Shown in pieces: positions 1-6,392 of a stretch of 14,912 bases of DNA. The stretch is from contig CAZGKE010000082.1 in assembly GCA_964526035.1 (NCBI GenBank), positions 1 to 14,912 on the forward strand, in the 5' to 3' direction. The notes under the pieces were generated by a model, which was not told the origin of the DNA, searched no databases, and saw only the letters and a list, made by a program, of their open reading frames with translations. The position numbers and the translations under genes were made by a program. Positions within the stretch are counted from its first letter, which is position 1, and each line of letters opens with the position of its first letter. The DNA is from DAOMOD01 sp964526035. Its GTDB lineage: Bacteria; Pseudomonadota; Gammaproteobacteria; Xanthomonadales; BPKI01.

Positions 1-3000
1 GTGTTTCCGGAGCTGGTGGGCAGCGAGACACAGACCCGCCTTGAAGAAGCCATGCGCAGCGGCGTTTCCGAAACTTTCGACCTGTACATGGAGCAGCAGA
101 AGGTCTGGTTCGAGGTGCGTGCCTTTCCTTCTGACGACGGACTCGCTGTCTACTTCCGCGATGTCACACTGCGACGCCAGCAGCGCGCCATGCTGGAACG
201 CAGCGAGAAGCAGCTGCGGCAGGCGCAGGCGGTGGCCGGGCTGGGCAGCTGGGAGCTCGATGTCGCGACCGGTTCGATCGCCGTCTCCGGCCAGCTCTTC
301 GCCCTGCATGGCGTCGAGGCGCAGACCTTTGGCGGTTCCTGGACGGCATTTCTGGCCATGCTGCCGCCCGAAGTAGCCGAATACATGGTGCGGGCACAGG
401 GCTGCGCCATGTCCGGGGATCGCTGCGAGCTGACCTACGGGCTTGAGGTCGATGGTGAAACGCGGAACATCTTCCTGAACGCCGAAGCGATCCTTGCACC
501 CGACGGCGCGGTGACCGCGGTTTCGGCCACCGTGCAGGACATGACCCATCAGGAGGCGGCGCGCCTCCTCCTGGCCGACAGCGAGGCGCGCCATCGCGGC
601 ATCGTCGAGGCCTCCCTGGATGCCATCATCACCATCGGTGCCGACGGCAACGTCAGTGAATTCAATCCTGCCGCCGAGCGCATCTTTGGCTGGACTCGCG
701 AGCAGGCGCTGGGTCAAGACATGGCCGAGCTGATCATGCCCGAGCGCTATCGCCAGCGGCATCGCCTCGGTTTGCGCAGGCAGGTCGAGAACGCGCCGCC
801 CGTCGTTCTCGGCCGTCAACTCGAGGTGTCGGCGCTGCGCTCCGACGGCACCGAGTTCCCCATCGAGCTCGGCATCAGCCGCATCGGCACGGCCGACCCG
901 CCGATCTTCACCGGATTCGTGCGCGACATCTCCGCGCGCCTGCGCGCCGAACGCGAGCTAAAACGTCAGGCGCAGATCATCGACCAGATTCACGACGCTG
1001 TCGCCGAAGTCGACATGGACGGCATCGTGCGGACCTGGAACAAAGGTGCGGAGCGCATGCTCGGCTGGACCGCCGAGGAGATGATCGGTGGCTCCATCGA
1101 CCGCGTCTATCCACCCGAAGCTCTGGACGGGCGCAGGGAGCTGATCATCACGCCGCTGCTGGCGCACGGCGAGCATCATCTGGAAGTGGAGCAGGTGCGC
1201 AAGAACGGCAGCCGGCTGTGGGTGAGCCTGTCGCTGAGCCTGCTGCACGATCGGGCGGGTCGTCCGGTCGGATCGCTTGGCTATTCCGTCGACATCACCC
1301 GCCGTCGCCTGGTCGAAGACGAGCTGCGCCTGCAGCACCGCGCCATCGAGGCCAGCGCCAACGGCATCGTCATCGTCGACGCGCTCGATCCGGAGCAGCC
1401 GATCCTGTTCGTCAATCCCGCCTTCGAACGGATCACCGGATACACGGCTGATGAGGTCGTCGGCAGAAACTGCCGCTTTCTGCAGGGCGAGGACCGCGAC
1501 CAGCGAGAGCTCAAGACGCTGCGAGCGGCCATCGCCGAGGAGCGCGAATGTCGCGCGCTGCTGCGCAACTATCGCAAGGACGGCAGCCTGTTCTGGAACG
1601 AACTGCATCTCGCACCTGTATACGGCGAGCATGGCCGTGCCACCCACTTCGTCGGCGTACAGAGCGACGTCAGTGAGCGCCGCGAGCACGAGCTTCTGCT
1701 GGAGCATCGCGCATTTCACGACGAGCTGACCGGTATGCCGAATCGCGCCCGAATGCTGATTCTGCTCGGCAAGGCGATCGCCGCCGCGAAGCCTGCGGAT
1801 TCGCGCGTCAGAGTGATCCTGGTCAACCTCGACCGCATGCATCAGGTCAACGATGCGCTGGGCTACAGCGTGGGAGATGCGGTCATTGTCGAAGCTGCAG
1901 AGCGGCTGCAACGCATGGCAGACCGCAGTGGCGCCACGGTCGGCCGTGTCGGTGGCGACGAGTTCCTGCTGGTGGCGCCGCCTCGCTCGCAGGACGAGCT
2001 GGACGATCATCTGGGCGACCGCGTCATTTCCGAATTGAGCAGGCCCTACGAGGTCGTCGGGCAGCGGGTCTTCCTGACTGCGACGGCAGGCGTCAGCGTG
2101 TTCCCCGATTCCTCGCGCGACGCGCAGGAGCTTGTCGCCTACGCCGACACTGCAGTGGAGCGCGCCAAGAAGGAGGGACGCAATCAGGTCGCGCTGTTCA
2201 CCAGCGGCATGGCCGCTGAACTCGCCGACCGCGTCGTTGTCGGTGCAGCGCTGCGCAGTGCCCTGGCGGGCGACGAGCTGAGCCTGCACCTGCAGCCGCT
2301 GGTGGACGTGCGCGATGGCAGCATTCGTGCGGGCGAAGCCCTGATGCGCTGGACCAGCGCGCAGTTGGGTATCGTCAGCCCGGCACGCTTCATACCGGTG
2401 GCCGAGGACAGCGGCCTGATCGTGGTGATGGGAAACTGGGCTCTGCACAGCGCGCTGGAGCTGGCGGCGTCATGGCGTCCTCAAGGTGATGCCGCGCGCG
2501 TGCCGGTGTCGGTGAACGTTTCGGCCGTGCAATTCCAACGCCCGCAATTCGTCGACGAAGTGGAGGACGCGCTCGATCAGAGCGGGCTTCCGGCAAGCGC
2601 GCTGAAGCTGGAGATCACCGAGTCGGTGGTCATGGAGGATGCGCAGCAGGCCATTGCGCTGCTGAAGCGGCTGCGCAAGCGCGGCGTGCGGATTTCGCTT
2701 GATGATTTCGGGACCGGGCACTCCAGCCTCGGCTATCTGCGTCATCTGCCCGTTGACGAGATCAAGATCGACCGGGTGTTCGTGCAGGACGTGGTCAACG
2801 ATCCGTTTGCCGCATCGCTGTGCCGGACCATCATCGGCATGAGCCGCGAACTCGGCCTGTCGGTGGTGGCCGAGGGCGTGGAAACCGAGGCACAGGCGCG
2901 CTTCCTGGTCGCTTCGGGCTGCGACCTGCTGCAGGGCTACCTGTTCAGCAAGCCGGTGCCGGCCGAAGATTTCGCCCGGCTGCTGGGCGAAGGCTCGCGC

Positions 3001-3039
3001 TGGAATCTCGGCGGCACGCGCATCCGCAAGCGGCGCTGA
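1..3039 (+). CDS. Multi-PAS/LOV-GGDEF-EAL cyclic-di-GMP signalling protein, 5' partial
   Basis: A sensory enzyme for cyclic-di-GMP turnover, probably cytosolic in the part seen (no membrane segment). The N-terminus lies outside: the first ~57 residues (WFEVRAFPS, YFRDVT) are the end of a PAS domain, so the GTG at base 1 is not a credible start. PAS domains follow at about 78-183, 195-315 and 322-434, then a LOV-type PAS at about 445-560 with NCRFLQ (Cys491). GGDEF is at about 568-735 and EAL at about 745-1000. The GGDEF motif (651-655) is intact, but the upstream metal-site Asp is Asn609, the phosphate-contacting Lys is His614, and the I-site RxxD reads RSGA. EAL residues are complete: E779, N839, E871, D901/D902, K922, E958, Q978. 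The family is known; net phosphodiesterase activity and light control are inferred. It converges on rnhB. Confidence 0.95.
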   Translation: MFPELVGSETQTRLEEAMRSGVSETFDLYMEQQKVWFEVRAFPSDDGLAVYFRDVTLRRQQRAMLERSEKQLRQAQAVAGLGSWELDVATGSIAVSGQLFALHGVEAQTFGGSWTAFLAMLPPEVAEYMVRAQGCAMSGDRCELTYGLEVDGETRNIFLNAEAILAPDGAVTAVSATVQDMTHQEAARLLLADSEARHRGIVEASLDAIITIGADGNVSEFNPAAERIFGWTREQALGQDMAELIMPERYRQRHRLGLRRQVENAPPVVLGRQLEVSALRSDGTEFPIELGISRIGTADPPIFTGFVRDISARLRAERELKRQAQIIDQIHDAVAEVDMDGIVRTWNKGAERMLGWTAEEMIGGSIDRVYPPEALDGRRELIITPLLAHGEHHLEVEQVRKNGSRLWVSLSLSLLHDRAGRPVGSLGYSVDITRRRLVEDELRLQHRAIEASANGIVIVDALDPEQPILFVNPAFERITGYTADEVVGRNCRFLQGEDRDQRELKTLRAAIAEERECRALLRNYRKDGSLFWNELHLAPVYGEHGRATHFVGVQSDVSERREHELLLEHRAFHDELTGMPNRARMLILLGKAIAAAKPADSRVRVILVNLDRMHQVNDALGYSVGDAVIVEAAERLQRMADRSGATVGRVGGDEFLLVAPPRSQDELDDHLGDRVISELSRPYEVVGQRVFLTATAGVSVFPDSSRDAQELVAYADTAVERAKKEGRNQVALFTSGMAAELADRVVVGAALRSALAGDELSLHLQPLVDVRDGSIRAGEALMRWTSAQLGIVSPARFIPVAEDSGLIVVMGNWALHSALELAASWRPQGDAARVPVSVNVSAVQFQRPQFVDEVEDALDQSGLPASALKLEITESVVMEDAQQAIALLKRLRKRGVRISLDDFGTGHSSLGYLRHLPVDEIKIDRVFVQDVVNDPFAASLCRTIIGMSRELGLSVVAEGVETEAQARFLVASGCDLLQGYLFSKPVPAEDFARLLGEGSRWNLGGTRIRKRR

Positions 3040-3325
3040 CCAGCCCGCAAGACCTGTCTCTGATTCGATTTCAGGAAAGCTCGGTCGAAACTGCGGTTGA
3101 TGTGTGCCGTCGCACCGAAGGCCGGACGATGCCGGTGTGCACAAGGAGATTTGGGGCGGCGGCAGCGGAGGCACCTTTACCGTCGCCGCCGTGGGCGATG
3201 GCCAGCCCGAAACGCACTACGCGTACGGTCGCGTCCCCGCGCAACCCCTGGCGCGCGCTCCTGCTCGGAAGTTGTCATCGTGACCGTCACCTGCTGACCG
3301 CTCTTCGAGAACGGGGAGGAACAGA
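3040..3325. other. Convergent intergenic region, no gene called
   Basis: These 286 bases separate two convergent genes. I see no recognisable gene and no canonical rho-independent terminator. Two stem-loops are possible. One pairs 3155-3161 (GGCGGCG) with 3184-3190 (CGCCGCC) across a long loop. The other, 3298-3314, has arms CCGCTCT and AGAACGG with a TCG loop, just past the rnhB stop. Neither is followed by a T-run on either strand. A short GTG-initiated open frame of 59 codons (3104-3283, plus) and a 33-codon ATG frame on the minus strand starting near 3285 are too short and unsupported to call. A perfect GTGAC-C-GTCAC inverted repeat lies at 3280-3290. No dnaE fragment is visible downstream of rnhB. 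Confidence 0.6.
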
Positions 3326-3904
3326 TCAATCCGGAAGCAGTCCTCCCTGCAAGCGGAAGGCGACCGGCCTGAAGCTGCGTCGATGCGCGCCACAGGGCCC
3401 GAGTGCGCCCAGGCGTTCCAGGTGCAGCGGCGTGGGGTAGCCCTTGTGTTCGGCGAAGCCGTAACCCGGATGCAGTGCATCGAGTTCCCGCATGCAGCGG
3501 TCGCGGCTGACCTTGGCGAGGATCGAGGCGGCGCCGATGGCGGGGTCGATGCCGTCGCCACCGATGATGGCCTCGCCTGCACAGCACAAACCTGGGGGCA
3601 CCCTGTTGCCGTCGATGCGCGCCAGCAGGGCGGCAGGTCGCAACAGGGCAACGGCGCGGCGCATGCCTTCCATGGTGGCCTGGAAGATGTTCAGGCGGTC
3701 GATGTCCGCCGGTTCGATGGCGACGATGCTGTAGGCCAGCGCGAACTCGCGAATGGTCTCCGCCAGGACCTCGCGGCGTGCAGCGGGGATCGTCTTGGAG
3801 TCGCCGAGCCCGGCAATCGGTCGGTCGGGATCGAGGATCACGGCGGCGACCATCAAGGGGCCTGCCAGCGGGCCGCGGCCGGCCTCGTCGACGCCGGCGA
3901 TCAC
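3326..3904 (-). CDS. rnhB: Ribonuclease HII
   Basis: A cytosolic endonuclease that cuts RNA in RNA-DNA hybrids and starts removal of misincorporated ribonucleotides. The 192 residues begin directly with the family motif DEAGRGPLAG (D6, E7). The other metal ligands match the E. coli enzyme: D98 in IDGN and D117 in GGD, followed by AASILAKVSRD and the C-terminal YGFAEHKGYPT and HRRSF blocks. The usual ISAASI reads IGAASI, a small change. The start is GTG, overlapping the lpxB stop as GTGA, with a GGAG about 7 bases upstream. E. coli RnhB is 198 residues and has a short N-terminal lead that is absent here. It is the last gene of the minus-strand run. In many gammaproteobacteria dnaE follows; here a convergent signalling gene does. 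Confidence 0.97.
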   Translation of the reverse strand: MIAGVDEAGRGPLAGPLMVAAVILDPDRPIAGLGDSKTIPAARREVLAETIREFALAYSIVAIEPADIDRLNIFQATMEGMRRAVALLRPAALLARIDGNRVPPGLCCAGEAIIGGDGIDPAIGAASILAKVSRDRCMRELDALHPGYGFAEHKGYPTPLHLERLGALGPCGAHRRSFRPVAFRLQGGLLPD

Positions 3905-5079
3905 AGCAGCTCTCCGATGGCTGCGGCGGCCTGTTCGCTGGCGCCGCGACGCAGCTGCAGGTGCAGCGCGTGGAAGCGCGCCAGCACGTCGGCTCGCGAT
4001 GCATCGTCGCGCAAGCTGTCGAGCAGGGCCGCCGCGAGATTGGATTCGGTACAGCCGTCCTGCATCAACTCGGGCACGAGGTCGTCATCGGCCAGGACGT
4101 TGGGCAGGCTGTAGCGGTCGATCCTGAGAAGTCCGAGACGCCTGACGATCCAGTGCGTCAGCGGCGCGATGCGGTAGCCGACTACCATCGGCCGCTTCAG
4201 CAGCATTGCTTCCAGCGCCGCCGTGCCGGACGCCAGCAGCACCGCATCGGCGGCCACCATGGCGTCGTGCGAACGTCCGTCGAGGATTTCGAGTTCGGGT
4301 ATGCCCGGGTCGTCAGCCAGCGCACGCAGGGCGTCGCCGCAGACGCGATTGGCGGCGGGCACGATGATCTTCAGGCCCGGCAGTCCTTCGCGGACGCGGC
4401 CGGCGGCGCGCAGGAATGTGCTGCCCAGCCGGTGGATCTCTCCGAGGCGCGAGCCGGGCAGGATGGCGAGCACGCAGTCGCCGTCGTCGAGGCCGAGCGC
4501 GCGACGGGCGACCGAACGGTCCGGTTCCAGCGGCAAGGCATCGGCGAGTGGATGGCCGACGAAACGCGCGTCGACCGCGTGTTGCGCGTAGATGGGCGGC
4601 TCCATCGGGAACAGGCACAGCACGCGGTCGGCGCTTCGCCCGATCTTCGCCGCGCGCTTCTCGCGCCAGGCCCAGACGGAGGGGCTGACATAGTGCACGG
4701 TGCGGATGCCGTCGCGCTTCAATCGCTGCTCCACGCCCAGATTGAAGTCGGGCGCGTCGATACCGACGAACACGTCAGGCTGCCAGTCGCGCAGCCTGCG
4801 CACCAGATTTCCGCGCAGGCGCAGCAGGCGCGGCAGGTGACGCAGCACCTCGATCAGGCCCATCACCGCAAGTTCGTCGCAGTCGTGCCAGGCATCGAGT
4901 CCGGCGGCACGCATGCGCTCGCCGCCGATGCCTGCGAACTCGGCATCGGGATAGCGCAAGCGCAGCGACTCGATCAGGCCGGCGCCGAGCAGGTCACCCG
5001 AGGCTTCACCAGCGACCAGGGCGATGCGTCTGGGTCTGGGGCGGGACTCGGGACTCGGGGCTAGGGACTCGTCGGTCAT
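3901..5079 (-). CDS. lpxB: Lipid-A-disaccharide synthase
   Basis: A peripheral inner-membrane glycosyltransferase (GT19) that condenses UDP-2,3-diacylglucosamine with 2,3-diacylglucosamine 1-phosphate to form the lipid A disaccharide. The 392 residues carry GEASGD (24-29), FVGIDAPDFN (about 104-113, with D108 matching E. coli D98) and YVSPSVWAWR. Later come LPGSR and LLASGTAALE. Alignment runs at a constant offset of ten residues from E. coli LpxB (382). The extra N-terminal residues are largely encoded by a heptamer repeat (5044-5071). The ATG at 5079 is the only usable start: no ATG, GTG or TTG lies in frame back to the TGA at 5128-5130. No Shine-Dalgarno is obvious. It is separated from lpxA by 75 bases and overlaps rnhB by GTGA. 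Confidence 0.97.
   Translation of the reverse strand: MTDESLAPSPESRPRPRRIALVAGEASGDLLGAGLIESLRLRYPDAEFAGIGGERMRAAGLDAWHDCDELAVMGLIEVLRHLPRLLRLRGNLVRRLRDWQPDVFVGIDAPDFNLGVEQRLKRDGIRTVHYVSPSVWAWREKRAAKIGRSADRVLCLFPMEPPIYAQHAVDARFVGHPLADALPLEPDRSVARRALGLDDGDCVLAILPGSRLGEIHRLGSTFLRAAGRVREGLPGLKIIVPAANRVCGDALRALADDPGIPELEILDGRSHDAMVAADAVLLASGTAALEAMLLKRPMVVGYRIAPLTHWIVRRLGLLRIDRYSLPNVLADDDLVPELMQDGCTESNLAAALLDSLRDDASRADVLARFHALHLQLRRGASEQAAAAIGELL
5044..5071 (-). repeat. Heptamer tandem repeat inside the lpxB 5' end
   Basis: On the minus strand four consecutive heptamers read CGAGTCC, CTAGCCC, CGAGTCC, CGAGTCC. The second differs at two positions. The array lies in the coding sequence and encodes most of residues 3-13 of LpxB (Glu-Ser-Leu-Ala-Pro-Ser-Pro-Glu-Ser), just before the conserved core. 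From memory, similar GGGANTC-type heptamer runs occur between genes in Xanthomonadales genomes; that comparison is not verified here. Confidence 0.75.
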
Positions 5080-5084
5080 CGCTG

Positions 5085-5111
5085 TACTTTGCGCGCTTCG
5101 CGTCCTTTGCG
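5085..5111 (-). repeat. Imperfect nonamer tandem repeat upstream of lpxB
   Basis: The minus strand reads CGCAAAGGA, CGCGAAGCG, CGCAAAGTA in direct succession, ending six bases before the lpxB ATG. It occupies the place where a ribosome-binding site would be expected. The AAAGGA of the first unit is about 23 bases from the start codon, too far for a normal Shine-Dalgarno. With only three units and several mismatches, the repeat could be chance, but it sits next to the heptamer array in the same 70 bases. Confidence 0.55.
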
Positions 5112-5154
5112 GACGATTGCTGTTGGCTCACTCAGCGCCGCGGTCGGGGTCAAC

Positions 5155-5925
5155 CTAACGCACGATACCGCGCTCGCTGGACTTCACGAACTCCAGGAAG
5201 TGGGCGACATCTTCGCTGTCGCGGGCCAGTTCGGCGATCTGCTCGAGCGCTGTGGCGCGCGCTGCGCCGGACATGAACAGCGTGCGGTAGGCACGTTTGA
5301 TGGCGGCGATTCGCTCCGGCTCGAAGCCGCGACGCTTGAGGCCTTCGGCATTGATGCCGCGTGGCCGACCATAGTCGTTGGCCATCATCACGTAGGGCGG
5401 CACGTCGCCATTGACCAGGCAGCCCATGCCGATGAAGGCGTGCGCGCCGATCTTGCAGAACTGATGGGCGCCGGCAAAGCCGGAGAGGATCACCCAGTCG
5501 CCGAGGCTGACGTGCCCGGCCAGCGTGGCGTTGTTGGACAGGATGCAGTGGCTGCCGACCTGGCAGTCGTGCGCGATGTGCGCGTACGCCTGGATCCAGT
5601 TGTCGTCGCCGATGCGGGTCACGCCGCCGCCGCCGGCGGTACCGCGGTTGATGGTGACGAATTCGCGGATCGAGTTGCGATCGCCGATGACCAGTTCGGC
5701 GCGCTCGCCCTTGAACTTCATGTCCTGCGGGTCGCCGCCAATCGCCGCCTGGCCATGAATGCGGTTGTCGCGACCGATGCGGGTGGGCCCATGGATGACG
5801 GTATGCGGGCCGATGCGTGTGCCCGGGCCGATCTCCACACCGCCGCCAATCACGCTGCAGGCGCCGATCTCGACGCCTTCGGCGATGCGCGCCGCCGGGT
5901 CGATGACTGCGCTGGGATGAATCAT
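5155..5925 (-). CDS. lpxA: UDP-N-acetylglucosamine acyltransferase
   Basis: A cytosolic trimeric left-handed beta-helix enzyme that moves an R-3-hydroxyacyl chain from acyl-carrier protein to UDP-GlcNAc, the first step of lipid A synthesis. The 256 residues (E. coli 262) begin MIHPSAVIDP and show hexapeptide repeats throughout. The catalytic His is H119 in AHIAHDC, matching E. coli H125. Later blocks are NNATLAGHV, HQFCKIGAH, DVPPYV and the C-terminal GLKRRGF helix segment. The acyl-chain ruler residue, Gly173 in E. coli, is Met167 here, as in the C10-selective Pseudomonas aeruginosa enzyme; a preference for about ten-carbon chains is therefore inferred. The ATG overlaps the fabZ stop as ATGA. 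Longer upstream reading in this frame is fabZ shadow. It ends in TAG, followed by a 75-base gap. Confidence 0.97.
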   Translation of the reverse strand: MIHPSAVIDPAARIAEGVEIGACSVIGGGVEIGPGTRIGPHTVIHGPTRIGRDNRIHGQAAIGGDPQDMKFKGERAELVIGDRNSIREFVTINRGTAGGGGVTRIGDDNWIQAYAHIAHDCQVGSHCILSNNATLAGHVSLGDWVILSGFAGAHQFCKIGAHAFIGMGCLVNGDVPPYVMMANDYGRPRGINAEGLKRRGFEPERIAAIKRAYRTLFMSGAARATALEQIAELARDSEDVAHFLEFVKSSERGIVR

Positions 5926-6392
5926 GCCTTCGCGCCTGCCTCCGCACACAGGATCTCTGCCGAGGCCACCTCGGCGCCGTCGACGAGGGCCCGACCGGCA
6001 TAGATCGCCATGTTGCGGATCTGCCGCTTCAGCTGAACGACCAGCTCGAGGCAGTCGCCCGGGACCACCATCCGCGAAAAGCGTGCCTTGTCGATCTTGA
6101 CCAGGTAGAACAGCTTCCTGCCGGCCTTGGCATCGTCGCCCAGGGAAAGCTGGGAAAGCAGACCGCCGGCCTGCGCCATGGCTTCCACCACCAGAACGCC
6201 CGGCATCACCGCATGCCCGGGAAAATGCCCCTGGAAGAAAGGCTCGTTGATGGTGACGTTCTTCACCGCGCGGATGCTCTGGTTGGGCACCAGCTCGACC
6301 ACGCGGTCGACCAGCAGGAAGGGGTAGCGATGCGGCAGCAGCGACTGAATGCGGCTGACGTCGATGGGCAGGGCGGGGGTTGAAGCGTTCAT
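5922..6392 (-). CDS. fabZ: 3-hydroxyacyl-ACP dehydratase FabZ
   Basis: A cytosolic hot-dog fold dehydratase that removes water from 3-hydroxyacyl-ACP in fatty-acid elongation. It competes with LpxA and LpxD for the same 3-hydroxyacyl-ACP pool, which fits its place between lpxD and lpxA. The 156 residues (E. coli 151) show LPHRYPFLLVDR, then HFPGH with catalytic H56, and VMPGVLVVEAMAQ with catalytic E70. The start is the ATG at 6392 (MNASTPALP), chosen because the conserved region begins shortly after it and because it overlaps the lpxD TGA as ATGA. The same frame is open a further 88 codons upstream, but that stretch is antiphase to lpxD. The stop overlaps the lpxA ATG. Confidence 0.97.
   Translation of the reverse strand: MNASTPALPIDVSRIQSLLPHRYPFLLVDRVVELVPNQSIRAVKNVTINEPFFQGHFPGHAVMPGVLVVEAMAQAGGLLSQLSLGDDAKAGRKLFYLVKIDKARFSRMVVPGDCLELVVQLKRQIRNMAIYAGRALVDGAEVASAEILCAEAGAKA

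Noticed and set aside
1..3. GTG at base 1 as the true start of the first gene
   Set aside because: The following residues are the second half of a PAS domain, so the gene begins before the window.
958..2448. Long open frame of 496 codons antisense to the PAS/GGDEF/EAL gene
   Set aside because: It runs opposite to a gene with clear domains, is rich in His, Gln, Asp and Val as antiphase translations of GC-rich genes are, and matches no family.
3155..3190. GC-rich stem-loop as a bidirectional terminator
   Set aside because: The stem is real but the loop is about 18 bases and no T-run follows on either strand.
3298..3314. Seven-pair hairpin with TCG loop just after rnhB as its terminator
   Set aside because: It contains a wobble pair and no downstream T-run; Rho-dependent termination is as likely.
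5128..5153. TTGACC in the lpxA-lpxB spacer as a -35 element
   Set aside because: No acceptable -10 hexamer lies 16-19 bases downstream.
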